Below are positions 27,698 to 36,233 of a stretch of 64,000 nucleotides of DNA, piece by piece (position 1 is the first letter of the stretch; the number at the start of each line of letters is the position of its first letter). The translations under genes and the position numbers were made by a program. This DNA is from Sedimentibacter sp. MB31-C6 (GTDB lineage Bacteria; Bacillota; Clostridia; Tissierellales; Sedimentibacteraceae), in the NCBI RefSeq assembly GCF_035934735.1, contig NZ_CP142396.1, positions 1,488,001-1,552,000 of the forward strand. Reading direction: 5' to 3'. The notes beneath the pieces were generated by a model, which worked only from the letters and a program-made list of their open reading frames with translations, was not told the origin of the DNA and searched no databases.

Positions 27698-27979
27698 ATG
27701 GATAACAATAATAGTGAAGAAAAAACTGAAAATTATAAATTTTTTCAAAATACAAAGTGTGAGTATTTCCCATGCCATAAAACAACAGATAAAGAGAATT
27801 TTAATTGTTTATTTTGTTATTGTCCCCTTTACATGTTAAAGGGCGATTGTGGCGGCAATTTTATTAAAAATCATAATATAAAAGACTGCACAAATTGCCT
27901 TGTTCCTCATTCCGAGGGAAATTATGAAAGAATAATGTCAAAAATGAAAGAAGTTGTAAAAAGAGGAAGTGATTTTTAA
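27698..27979 (+). CDS. Cysteine-rich small-domain protein
   Basis: 93 residues. KFFQNTKCEYFPCHK and FNCLFCYCPLYMLKGDCGG, with a late CTNC pair, match the cysteine-rich small domain often encoded in cobalamin gene clusters. The cysteines suggest metal or Fe-S binding. The function is unknown; its location between cbiO and the adenosyltransferase supports a role in cobalt or corrinoid handling. Confidence 0.8.
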   Translation: MDNNNSEEKTENYKFFQNTKCEYFPCHKTTDKENFNCLFCYCPLYMLKGDCGGNFIKNHNIKDCTNCLVPHSEGNYERIMSKMKEVVKRGSDF

Positions 27980-28151
27980 TGTGCGATTGCTTTTGCAATC
28001 ACAATGCTTTGTCCCATTGCAGTGTTTCATTGCCTTAAATACGTTGATAACATATATTGATTTTCATGTTTTATGTAATATAATGATTTTAACATAAAAG
28101 TTTTATTCAGGAATATCAATAATGGATAAAAATTGAAGAGGAGAATATGGA

Positions 28152-28571
28152 ATGGGATATGTACATGTTTATACCGGAAACGGCAAGGGTAAGACAACAG
28201 CTGCATTAGGACTTTCATTGAGAGCAGTTTGTGCAGGTAAAAGGGTATTTTTCGGACAATTTATAAAGGGTATGGAATACAGCGAATTGAAATGCACAGA
28301 ATTTATGAATAATTTTGAAATAGAGCAGTTCGGCAGAAGATGCTTTATATATGAGGCTCCTACAGAAGAGGACATCACTGCTTTTAAGCTGTTTAATGTT
28401 GAAGATGCACTTGCAGCAATTAAAGACAGGTCTGAAAATGTGGAGGTAATAATAACAGGCAGGTATGCTCCCGAAGAAATAATAAGCATTGCCGACCTTG
28501 TGACAGAGATGAAAGAAATTAAGCACTATTACAGCAAGGGCATTGAAGCAAGAGAAGGAATTGAGTTTTAA
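28152..28571 (+). pseudogene. cobA: Cob(I)alamin adenosyltransferase (CobA/BtuR type) with internal deletion
   Basis: 139 residues; CobA/BtuR enzymes have about 175. The P-loop GNGKGKTTAALGLSLRA and the GQFIKGMEYSE block are intact, as is the C-terminus TGRYAPEE...LVTEMKEIKHYY. The part between EDITA and KLFNVEDAL lacks about 35 residues, which in homologs include the VVILDE (Walker B-like) segment. The join is near 28385-28400 and in frame. Without it, ATP-dependent adenosylation is unlikely. A sequencing or assembly deletion cannot be excluded. Confidence 0.7.
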
Positions 28572-28671
28572 TTAGAGCAAGAAATTGTATGGGAAGACAA
28601 GCTTGAAAATTCATTTGACATGATAATAGTATGTAAGGTACAATACTTATTTTCGGAAGCAAAATGAAATA

Positions 28672-28721
28672 AAAACCAGTAAAGCCTTGTGATAGCAAGA
28701 CAATGCTGGTTTGTTTTTTTG
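28672..28721. terminator. Hairpin with T-run downstream of cobA/transposase
   Basis: AACCAG (28674-28679) pairs with CTGGTT (28706-28711), with an inner CTTG/CAAG pairing, followed by G and T7. It could end the cobalamin operon. It could also belong to the 3' end of the neighbouring IS fragment. Confidence 0.55.
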
Positions 28722-28740
28722 AAAAAAGTTGTTGTGTAAT

Positions 28741-30220
28741 CTAGCTTATTTTCGAACTTCCTAAAATTTTTTTTATTTCTTGAAGAGTCATCAATTGTCT
28801 GCCTATATCCAGATTAAAAGCAGCATTAATATCATCTGTGACACTATCAGCAAAGTCGAATAACCACAAGTTTTGATCTATATGACTGCACTCTACACGC
28901 TGCAATGTTTCGGCTATTTTAGCTATGGTGTATTTTCCACCAAGTTTCATTTCGACAATTCTAGCAATCAATAAGGAAATAAAGCAAGTAAGAAAATGTG
29001 CATTAATGTGTTCCTCAGTATGCAAGTACACCGGCCTTGTACCAAGAACACTTTTTGTGACCTTAAATGATTCCTCAATACGCCATAAACCTCTGTACAT
29101 TTCAATGATGTGTTCACTTGTATCATCGAGCTCGCTAGTTATGATAGCATAATATCCGTCATACTTTTGTTCATCTTCAATCTTCTTTTTGTCGAGCACA
29201 AGGGCGTCTTTTATGTTCAAAATTTCTCCAGTCTCTTTATCGATTTTCAGATTTTCGATATATCCTGCGGCTCCATAATCGAATGTTCGTCTGTATTTAG
29301 CAGGATTTTCTATCATCTTAATTGCTTTAGAAATTGCCTCTTCTCGCTTGTATTTCGCCCTGGCAGCATATTTTTCACTGTAAAATACAATCCATTTTTG
29401 CTCAACAGTTACTTTCTTTTTTGTTTTTTTCTTGCCATTTTGTTTTACATTAACATTAATAACAGCATCTGGGACAATCATGGACTTTAATTTGTAACTA
29501 TCTGAAATCTGCTGATATCCTGTTTCGTCAAGTACCCACTTTTTAAAATCTTCACTGGCGCCTCGAACACTTTTGCTGTAAATGTATCCATCGCCAAGAA
29601 TTGTGTTGTATGCAATATTATCTCCACTGTTAAGTCCTTTGTCTGCAACCGATATTATCCGCTGTACTCCGAATTTTTTCTTTACTTCTGATAGCATTGG
29701 CATAAGCGTTTGGGAATCATGTGTGTTCCCTGGGAATAACTTGTATGAGATGGGCAATCCGACTTTATCAAGTAAAAGACCCATTTGTACGATTGGATCC
29801 TTTCGGTGTTCTTTGGATGGCCCTCTCTTTCGCAAGTCATCTTGCTTATCAATTTCAAAGTAGTAGTTTGTTACATCATAATAGACAAGGTCTGTCTCAC
29901 GGCCGTATTGTTCAGTTATCTTCTCGTGAAGATGTTGTTGTAAATCACCAGATATTTTACTGAAGTGTGTGAGTGCATGGTAAACATCATCAAGAGTAAA
30001 ATTGAAACTGTCAAAAAAACGCTCTTTATTTAGAATAGATGCACGTTTTGAACCAGGAAACAAAAGCCGTGTATATATGAGTAGGCGCATGATTGCGTCA
30101 GTATTAAATTTAAAATTTTCATGTCTCCTAGCATTTTTAAGAAACCTATCGATCTCAAGTTCGTGATAGATTTTACTGAAAACAATATGTCCATAGTTTT
30201 TTCGATTTTCTTTATTTCGT
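28741..30220 (-). pseudogene. IS1634-type DDE transposase, 5'-truncated
   Basis: About 490 residues are recognisable on the reverse strand: YDVTNYYFEID with the first Asp, VADKGLNSGDNIAY with the second, and YRGLWRIEESFKVTKS with the Glu of the DDE triad. The N-terminal ~80 residues of the family are absent. The open frame runs on to 30327, but from 30221 it is encoded by a partial spoIIID-tail repeat (copy E), so the 36 extra residues are foreign. No start codon of the original gene remains, and no left inverted repeat is seen. Confidence 0.8.
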
Positions 30221-30351
30221 GTAATTAACCATTTGATGAGAGACACTGACTGTAATAGGTTGGTGTCTTTTGTATTTGTTAGAATCTTTAATAAAAAATG
30301 TAAAATATAGAGTATTGATATTATCAAAAAGGGTATTAGGACATTTTTGTA
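30221..30351 (+). repeat. Partial spoIIID tail copy E with arm motif
   Basis: From TAATTAACC (the stop codon context) through the terminator this equals copies C and D, but the coding part of the tail is missing because the IS fragment abuts at 30220. TTAGGACATTTTTG follows, with GGACA at 30339, 115 nt after the TAA. The next ~300 bp (30272-30575), without a gene, are almost identical to 35932-36233 and carry the presumed sigma-gene promoter region, including TATAAT near 30510. Confidence 0.65.
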
Positions 30352-30575
30352 ACAAAAAATATTTAAATCTCATCATGTTAATAGTCCAATGTTACTTTAA
30401 ATACCTTAGAAAATTTCGTAAGAGAATTTTATGCAGATAGTCTTATGCTATTAATTAAGTAATTAAGCTATTATTACAATAAATTTGATAATTACAGTTT
30501 AATTTAATGATATAATAGACGAAATAAATAACAGACAACATTAAATTGCATATAGATAGTCGGGGGTATAGTGTC

Positions 30576-31142
30576 TTGATAATTATATTTTTTGATGTAA
30601 TAACAGATGAAGAAAAGGAATTAATCAATAAAATTTTTTCGAAAATGAATGTCAAATTGTATAATATTTCTTTTAACATTCTTAAGAATAAATTTGATGC
30701 AGAAGATGCTGTAATACAGACATTTTTAAATATTTCTGACAATATAGAAAAAATTTCTAATTTACCATGTCCCCAAATAGAGCCTTACTGCGTTGTAATA
30801 TTGAAGAATGAAAGTATAAATATTATGAGAAAGAGTAGGAAGGTTGAATTTGAGGAAAATATAGATTATTTGTACCAGAATTTACATCATGATGAAGTCT
30901 ATAACCTTGAAGAAGAGTTTATGAAAACAGCAGATAAAGAAATTTTATTATCATGCATTAACAGACTTTCAGACGATGAGAAAAATCTTATATACTTAAG
31001 ATTTCTAAACGAGTTGGGTTTTAAACAAATTTCAGAGCTTTTAGATATTACTGAGGAGGCTGCCAAAAAACGAGGGCAGCGCATTTTAAAAAAGTTGCGG
31101 GCGTATTATGAGGATGGTGATAAGGTTGTCCAAAACGATTGA
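30576..31142 (+). CDS. ECF-like sigma factor, copy 1
   Basis: 188 residues from TTG 30576, which follows CGGGGGTA; copy 2 has the same start. Region 2-like FDAEDAVIQTFLNISDNI precedes a region 4 helix-turn-helix, LSDDEKNLIYLRFLNELGFKQISELLDITEEAAKKRGQR (key: FKQISELLDITEEAAKKR). It should direct RNA polymerase to a small regulon, probably the following genes. It overlaps the membrane anti-sigma-like gene by 35 bp. The first 140 codons are essentially identical to copy 2 at 36234. Confidence 0.8.
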   Translation: MIIIFFDVITDEEKELINKIFSKMNVKLYNISFNILKNKFDAEDAVIQTFLNISDNIEKISNLPCPQIEPYCVVILKNESINIMRKSRKVEFEENIDYLYQNLHHDEVYNLEEEFMKTADKEILLSCINRLSDDEKNLIYLRFLNELGFKQISELLDITEEAAKKRGQRILKKLRAYYEDGDKVVQND

Positions 31143-32091
31143 CATTATTATGAAAGATGTGTGTGAATTATCTTTTCGGGATGAATTGCAAAAAATAAAT
31201 GATTTAGACAATAATAATATTATTTACGAATCATTGACTAAGGAGGATATTAATAGATTAGCTAAAAAAATAGAACTATTACCATTTGAATACCGCAATA
31301 TTCTTTTTTTTCGATATTGCTTTAACAGCACTCTTTTTGAAACAGATAAAATACTTAAAATAGAAAATTCCAAAAAGAAATTGCGTTATATTCAAAAAAT
31401 GCTATCAAATTTTATGGGTGTCGAAAATTCATTGATAGATAATAATTCTATGGAAGATGCCTGTCAATTAGCTTTGTCCGAAGATATGAAAGACTATGAT
31501 AGTATCGAAATATTACAAAAACCTATTTATTCTAAGAACTTCATAAAAAAGCTGAAGAAATATAATATCAAACAAAATAATAATATATATATTTTAATAG
31601 CTAAAAAAGCAGCAACATTAATATTGATATTCATCATGAGCTTATCAACGGTCTTGGTGTTTAACACAGAAGCAAGAACAAAATTATTCAACTGGATTAT
31701 TGAAAAGTTTCCTAAGTATAGTATATTCACATCACAAAACGTTAATGAAGATAATGGTCCTGTAGATTTAGTATCATTTAAAATCAAGTATATTCCTAAC
31801 GGATATGAGTTGTCTGAGATTCATGAAGGACATAATGCATTAATATATAATTATTTATCTGGAAACAATCAAATGTTAACGATAAAATTATCGGTTATAG
31901 GAAGTAAATCATATTATGATACTGAAAATGCTGACATAGAAGATTTTTTCTTTAAAGGATCACAGGCGTATATTTGGCAAACTGATAGTAGAACACATTT
32001 ATTATGGAATCAGAATGGTGTGGATTTTCACATCATCGGAAACTTAAATAAAGATGAGATTATAAAGATTGCAGAAAATATTTCAAAATAA
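31108..32091 (+). CDS. Membrane anti-sigma-like protein with DUF4367-type C-terminus, copy 1
   Basis: 327 residues. The N-terminal ~140 residues are helical and partly resemble a sigma region (LPFEYRNILFFRYCFNST). A transmembrane helix lies near residue 170 (KAATLILIFIMSLSTVLVF), followed by TEARTKLFNWIIEKFPKYS and a beta-rich outer domain of the type paired with ECF sigma factors. The role as an anti-sigma factor is inferred from position and topology. The start is uncertain: ATG 31108 overlaps the sigma gene. Confidence 0.65.
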   Translation: MRMVIRLSKTIDIIMKDVCELSFRDELQKINDLDNNNIIYESLTKEDINRLAKKIELLPFEYRNILFFRYCFNSTLFETDKILKIENSKKKLRYIQKMLSNFMGVENSLIDNNSMEDACQLALSEDMKDYDSIEILQKPIYSKNFIKKLKKYNIKQNNNIYILIAKKAATLILIFIMSLSTVLVFNTEARTKLFNWIIEKFPKYSIFTSQNVNEDNGPVDLVSFKIKYIPNGYELSEIHEGHNALIYNYLSGNNQMLTIKLSVIGSKSYYDTENADIEDFFFKGSQAYIWQTDSRTHLLWNQNGVDFHIIGNLNKDEIIKIAENISK

Positions 32092-32125
32092 TTAAAAATA
32101 ATTTCAAAAAAGATGTCCCTTTTTT

Positions 32126-32173
32126 CCTCCTTGTTCGTTATAGAGGTAAGAACCTAAAAAACAACAAGGAGGA
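32126..32173 (+). promoter_or_regulatory. Inverted repeat that can hide the ribosome site, copy 1
   Basis: CCTCCTTGTT (32126-32135) is complementary to AACAAGGAGG (32163-32172), the ribosome-binding site of the next gene. The same pairing is kept at 37774-37819. If both arms are transcribed, the hairpin would block translation. Confidence 0.6.
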
Positions 32174-32181
32174 TTTTTATT

Positions 32182-32622
32182 ATGAAATTAAAGAAAATTG
32201 TAGCAATAGCGTTGGTGTCTGCATTAATATTTGGAAGCGTTGGAGTTAATGATGTATATGCTATAGAACAACAAGAACATTTATTAGTAAATACAAATCA
32301 ACAGATAATCACTCAGTTTTGGTCTCAAATTGACATTATTTCGCCATACATATCTGCAAGTGGTTATGCTCTTTACCCAGAAGTGTATATAGAGGCTAAA
32401 AGTACTTCAGCTTCAATTAGTGGAACAATGTATCTACAAAAATTCAGTTCCGGAAGTTGGGTAAATGTAACATCATGGAGTTTAAATGGTACAGGTAATG
32501 TATTTTTATCTAAGAGCTATAGCGGAACTTCAAATACAATATATCGTACTAGAGTTATAGTAACTATAAATGGAGAAACTGCCGAGGCCGTTTCAGGTGC
32601 TTGTGAAATTTTAAGGTATTGA
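32182..32622 (+). CDS. Small secreted beta-rich protein, copy 1
   Basis: 146 residues. Signal peptide IVAIALVSALIFGSVGVNDVYA is followed by a mature part rich in Ser, Thr and aromatic residues with alternating beta pattern (TMYLQKFSSGSWVNVTSWSL). No catalytic motif is visible. It follows the sigma/anti-sigma pair and is the likely target gene of that sigma factor. Copy 2 at 37829 has the same length and about three quarters of the residues in common. Function unknown. Confidence 0.75.
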   Translation: MKLKKIVAIALVSALIFGSVGVNDVYAIEQQEHLLVNTNQQIITQFWSQIDIISPYISASGYALYPEVYIEAKSTSASISGTMYLQKFSSGSWVNVTSWSLNGTGNVFLSKSYSGTSNTIYRTRVIVTINGETAEAVSGACEILRY

Positions 32623-32629
32623 AAATTGA

Positions 32630-33202
32630 TTAAAGTCTGTTGTAGACGTAAAAGCAGAAAAAAATGGTGATTTGATTTTTGATATTATTGAAAATGGGAA
32701 AAAAGACAAAATAATTATTACATCTGAAGGAAAAATTTTTAGTGATGAGATTGAAATAAAAGTAGAAACCGTTGAAACTGATCAAATAATTGTAAAAGAC
32801 GTTCAGCCAATGAGTACTTCATATAATACGATGGATTGTCCTAGAGGTAACCCCTCCGATTACACAGAATATTATATGACTGAAAACAAAAGTAATATAG
32901 AATTAAGTAAAAAATCATCTGAATATACTGGTTTAGGGTTATCCATATTGCTAGCTGGCCTTACTGGAACAGTATTTTTGGGAAGTATTTCATTTGCTAT
33001 AGCTGACGTACTTATTAATGATTTTGGAAATGTTGAACCTGATACATATGGACTATCTTTTAAAGCCACTATATATTCACATAAAGATGGTCCATATTAT
33101 GGAACTATTTATAGGAAATATAATACAAAGTGGTATTCTCAAATAAATTACGGTGGAAGTATTACAAACACAGTTTCTTATAGGGTAACAGAATATTATT
33201 AA
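32630..33202 (+). pseudogene. 5'-truncated gene for a secreted/membrane protein
   Basis: The frame is open from just after the TGA at 32627 and reads VVDVKAEKNGDLIFDI before the first possible start, TTG 32672, which has no ribosome site. The sequence before this point matches the other module copy up to GAAAATTG and then diverges, so a recombination join near 32628 probably removed the start and signal peptide. The remainder has one hydrophobic segment (LGLSILLAGLTGTVFLGSI) and a Tyr-rich C-terminus. Not recognised. Confidence 0.55.
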
Positions 33203-33266
33203 TACTAAATTTTGGGAATAAGATATTTTCAAAAATACTTAGCATAAATAACTTGAAGATTGAATA

Positions 33267-33307
33267 AACCTCTAAACGGGTGTTAAAGTATAATGTTTAG
33301 AGGTTTT
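33267..33307 (+). terminator. Intrinsic terminator
   Basis: AACCTCTAAAC pairs with GTTTAGAGGTT across a 17-nt loop, ending in TTTT. Ends the first sigma module. Confidence 0.75.
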
Positions 33308-33428
33308 CACTATTCAATATTATATACGATATTTAATAAAAAAGATACCATCTAATTTTATTTATTTGAGAATATTATGTGCTTTTATAGTGTGTGTGTT
33401 ATAATAGTAATAAGAGGTGGATATTATT

Positions 33429-33668
33429 ATGAATAATAAAATCAATAAAAATAATAAAAATAATATAGAAAAACCTAAAACTGCTTTTAATGATATAAAA
33501 TTATTTCTATATCTACTTTTATGTTCTGAACTATTAATGCTATATTATTCTGTAAGGCAAATGTTTTTTCAAAATATAGATTGTTCTTCAAGGGTAGCTG
33601 GAATAAATACAGTATTACTGATTTCAACAATTATTCATATAAGAAAAATTAAAATCAGAGAAAAATAG
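33429..33668 (+). CDS. Small membrane protein
   Basis: 79 residues from ATG 33429, with AGAGGTGG upstream. A Lys/Asn-rich N-terminus precedes two hydrophobic segments (LFLYLLLCSELLMLYYS; GINTVLLISTIIHI). Not recognised. It is the last gene of its cassette; the following ~270 bp before copy B hold a small hairpin (ATGGGAT/ATCCCAT near 33743-33786) and the cassette end element. Confidence 0.55.
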   Translation: MNNKINKNNKNNIEKPKTAFNDIKLFLYLLLCSELLMLYYSVRQMFFQNIDCSSRVAGINTVLLISTIIHIRKIKIREK

Positions 33669-33812
33669 TTGTAAACAGATAGATTTTATGTAAATACGTA
33701 TAATTAATATTTAGATATTGTTTAATCATGGTGGATAGACTCCATGGGATGAAGGAGAGATTTATTATATTAGGAATTTATCCCATGACAATGAATGACC
33801 GGTATAAAATTA

Positions 33813-33936
33813 GGACATTTTTGGGACATTTTTTATTGTAAAATCATATAAAATGTAGTTAATAAATAAAGGTAAAAAATCTTAAAAACCTTGAAATTAC
33901 AAAGAAGTGTTAATTCTACATTACATTCTATTACTC
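33813..33936 (+). repeat. Cassette right-end element next to copy B
   Basis: GGACATTTTTG and GGACATTTTTT lie in tandem with 11-bp period (33813, 33824). An imperfect inverted repeat follows (AATGTAGTTAAT near 33850; TTAATTCTACATT near 33909). The second motif's C is 110 bp before the tail repeat. The layout is shared with 35694-35815 and 40322-40445. Confidence 0.6.
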
Positions 33937-34141
33937 GGGGAGGTAAAGCTACTAAGCTGAAATATAAAGAAGCACATGACCATGAAAAAGTAAGCAATAT
34001 GTAATTAACCACTTGATGAAAGACACTGACTGCAATAGGTTGGTGTCTTTTTAATTTTTGATTTTGCTGCAAAGTATAGGTTGAAATATACTTAATTTTT
34101 TGGATAACTAATGCGTTTTTATCTTGTCTGGGCAAATTTCT
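33937..34141 (+). repeat. spoIIID tail copy B (divergent) with arm motif
   Basis: It encodes GKATKLKYKEAHDHEKVSNM and a stop codon in phase with the native tail, but with synonymous and conservative changes (R to K, D to E, CTG for CTT, AGC for AGT). A hairpin with T-run ends at 34052. TGGGCAAATTTC (GGGCA at 34130) lies 126 nt after the stop codon. The changes look like the tail of a spoIIID from a related species rather than random decay. Confidence 0.75.
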
Positions 34142-34215
34142 AAAAAAGTATTTTTAAATAGATGTCGAAAATTGCATATTGCATATGAATCTTTATATGT
34201 AACATTATTATTTGC

Positions 34216-34240
34216 AATGTAACATCGAGAATGTTACATT
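34216..34240. promoter_or_regulatory. Operator-like palindrome
   Basis: AATGTAACAT and ATGTTACATT form a perfect inverted repeat with a 5-bp spacer; another ATGTAACATT lies at 34197. No gene starts nearby except the distant lipoprotein on the other strand, so its target is unclear. Confidence 0.4.
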
Positions 34241-34377
34241 ATGAAAAAGTAAGAGAAAGATTTAAACTTATTATTAAGTAAATTGTATATGAAATTATTT
34301 TTTAAAATTGTCTAATCTCTATTATATGGAATAATAAATTATGAGTATTTGAAGGATGGTAGATATTTAAGTTCCAC

Positions 34378-34431
34378 AAAAAAAGGAACTGAAGCAGTCG
34401 TTTTTAACAACTATTGCTACAGTCCTTTTAC
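34378..34431 (-). terminator. Terminator of the lipoprotein gene
   Basis: On the reverse strand AAAGGACTG pairs with CAGTTCCTTT across a long loop with its own pairing, then T-rich sequence follows. Confidence 0.55.
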
Positions 34432-34436
34432 AATCG

Positions 34437-34877
34437 CTATTGTAACAGAAGGTCTTCCAAAATAAGTTCTCCCCACATTCCCTTATATTTTCCATCCTCC
34501 AGTTCGGGAATCTTTTCGTTGATAAATGCCTTCATTTTTTCGATTGCAGCGTCCCGTGTATAAAGTTCCTGAAGTCCATTACAATACTTTTTAACTTCTC
34601 TAAGACCCATTTGTGGAGTATCATGTGCAAATGCGTTGATAAATAAAGGATAATGTATCACTGTTTCAACTAATGCTTCGGTGGTCATATTAAGCAAAAT
34701 ATCATCTGGTATTTGGCATGCTTTTATCTTCTCCTGTAAGGATTTAAGATCTGACCATTCCGTCATTCCAGGCACGATAGGGTATTGATATGGTTCAGTA
34801 ATTGTATATGTGTCTCCTATTTGGCAAGCTACCATAAAAATTAAAATGCAAAATATTACAATAATAATACGTTTCAT
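34437..34877 (-). CDS. Uncharacterised lipoprotein
   Basis: 146 residues on the reverse strand. The signal peptide ends at the lipobox FMVAC, so the protein should be lipid-anchored outside the cell. The mature part is mostly helical (LREVKKYCNGLQELYTRDAAI) and unfamiliar. Its GC content is visibly higher than neighbouring cassette genes. It is the only intact gene between tail copies B and C. Confidence 0.6.
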   Translation of the reverse strand: MKRIIIVIFCILIFMVACQIGDTYTITEPYQYPIVPGMTEWSDLKSLQEKIKACQIPDDILLNMTTEALVETVIHYPLFINAFAHDTPQMGLREVKKYCNGLQELYTRDAAIEKMKAFINEKIPELEDGKYKGMWGELILEDLLLQ

Positions 34878-35315
34878 ATAGCATCCCTTTCACAATCATC
34901 ATGAACTGTGCAAATTTATTATATTACACAAAATATCAAGATTCTATACCTTGTGTGATGGTGTAAAAAGCTTATTTAGATTATTGATTATTTTATCTAT
35001 AATAAATGTATACTGAATGAGTTTTAATGTTATCTCCACATCACAAACTTGATTCAGTATCTTAAACATTTATTATTCAACATTTTATATGATATAATTA
35101 TAACATATATGTAGTTTTATGTAAAGACTAACCATTTTATTGCTTCCTCATAATTTGTTTTTAAAAATGATCGCAACAGTATAACATCTTTTAAATTTTT
35201 TAAAAGTTAGAAACAATTAAAGCATAAAAGTAAAATTCATTTTAAAAAGTTGTTGTCTTTATGGTTTGTATGTCGTAACATTATTACGAACAATAAGGAC
35301 AAAAGGAGCAATATT
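34878..35315. other. AT-rich non-coding stretch
   Basis: No credible gene. TACTGAAT (35009) and ATTCAGTA (35049) form a weak inverted repeat. The left part should hold the lipoprotein promoter; the right part leads to the AbiE remnant. Confidence 0.5.
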
Positions 35316-35668
35316 ATGTCTGATAAAGATATGGTTTTCAAATTAATGAAAAATAATAATGGAATTTTAGAGTCAAAACAAGCTGTAAAAGCGGGAATTG
35401 ATAATAAAGTATTACAAAGATTATATAAGGCAGGCGATATAGGATTTTTTATAATGTATATGTTCTTTTAACATTGAGAAAAGATGATTTGATTAAAGCT
35501 GAAATTAAAGATGCCGTTTGGAAAAAGGCTGAAGAAAGAAACAGCACCATTTATATAAAAGATTATCAAAAATATTTAGACGATATAAGCAGTAGCAAAG
35601 ATATACGGTCAATTTGGAATGCTTATAAGAGTGAAAAAATACTTTTGGTTGCATTAAATATACAATAA
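35316..35668 (+). pseudogene. Remnant of an AbiE-type toxin-antitoxin pair
   Basis: ATG 35316 has AAAAGGAGC upstream. The first 43 residues (FKLMKNNNGILESKQAVKAG) resemble the N-terminal winged helix of AbiEi-type antitoxins, after which the frame ends at 35471. A second piece (35474-35668, YLDDISSSKDIRSIWNAYKSE) resembles the C-terminal helices of AbiEii-type nucleotidyltransferases. The middle of both genes is gone, so the system is dead. Family assignment rests on short similarity. Confidence 0.4.
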
Positions 35669-35693
35669 CGAGAATATTAATAAATGTGGTTTA

Positions 35694-35815
35694 GGACAAA
35701 TTTTGGCAAATTCAATTAAAAAACAGTATAAAATGGGGTTAATAGAAAGCAATAATTACTATGAAAATGTTGTAATTTACACATTGTATCAATACCATTA
35801 CAACCCCTAAGATTT
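35694..35815 (+). repeat. Cassette right-end element next to copy C
   Basis: GGACAAATTTT (35694) and GGCAAATTC (35705) lie in tandem. An imperfect inverted repeat follows (AATGGGGTTAATA; TATCAATACCATT). The second motif's C is 109 bp before the tail repeat, as at copies B and D. Confidence 0.6.
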
Positions 35816-36009
35816 GGGGAGGTAAAGCTACACGCCTTAAATATAAAGAAGCACATGACCACGATAAAGTAAGTAATATGTAATTAACCACTTGATGAAA
35901 GACACTGACTGTAATAGGTTGGTGTCTTTTGTATTTGTTAGAATCTTTAATAAAAAATGTAAAATATAGAGTATTGATATTATCAAAAAGGGTATTAGGA
36001 CATTTTTGT
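35816..36009 (+). repeat. spoIIID tail copy C with arm motif
   Basis: Identical to the native spoIIID tail from GGGGAGGTAAAGCTAC through TAATTAACCA, then a different hairpin terminator (to 35930). TTAGGACATTTTTG follows, with GGACA at 35998, 115 nt after the stop codon. The next ~220 bp without a gene equal the sequence after copy E and lead to sigma copy 2. Confidence 0.75.
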
Positions 36010-36233
36010 AACAAAAAATATTTAAATCTCATCATGTTAATAGTCCAATGTTACTTTAAATATCTTAGAAAATTTCGTAAGAGAATTTTATGCAGATAGT
36101 CTTATGCTATTAATTAAGTAATTAAGCTATTATTACAATAAATTTGATAATTACAGTTTAATTTAATGATATAATAGACGAAATAAATAACAGACAACAT
36201 TAAATTGCATATAGATAGCGGGGGTATAGTGTC

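Noticed and set aside
30221-30327. N-terminal 36 residues of the transposase frame
   Set aside because: They are encoded by the reverse complement of tail copy E and are not transposase sequence.
34216-34240. Repeats in cassette 2 as a CRISPR array
   Set aside because: Only a palindrome and one half-site, without regular spacers; no cas genes in the window.
35739-36035. Reverse-strand frames over the tail copies (33833-34135, 35739-36035, 40381-40710) as a gene family
   Set aside because: Their shared peptide is the antisense of the spoIIID tail and terminator; the frames are open by chance because the repeat is copied.
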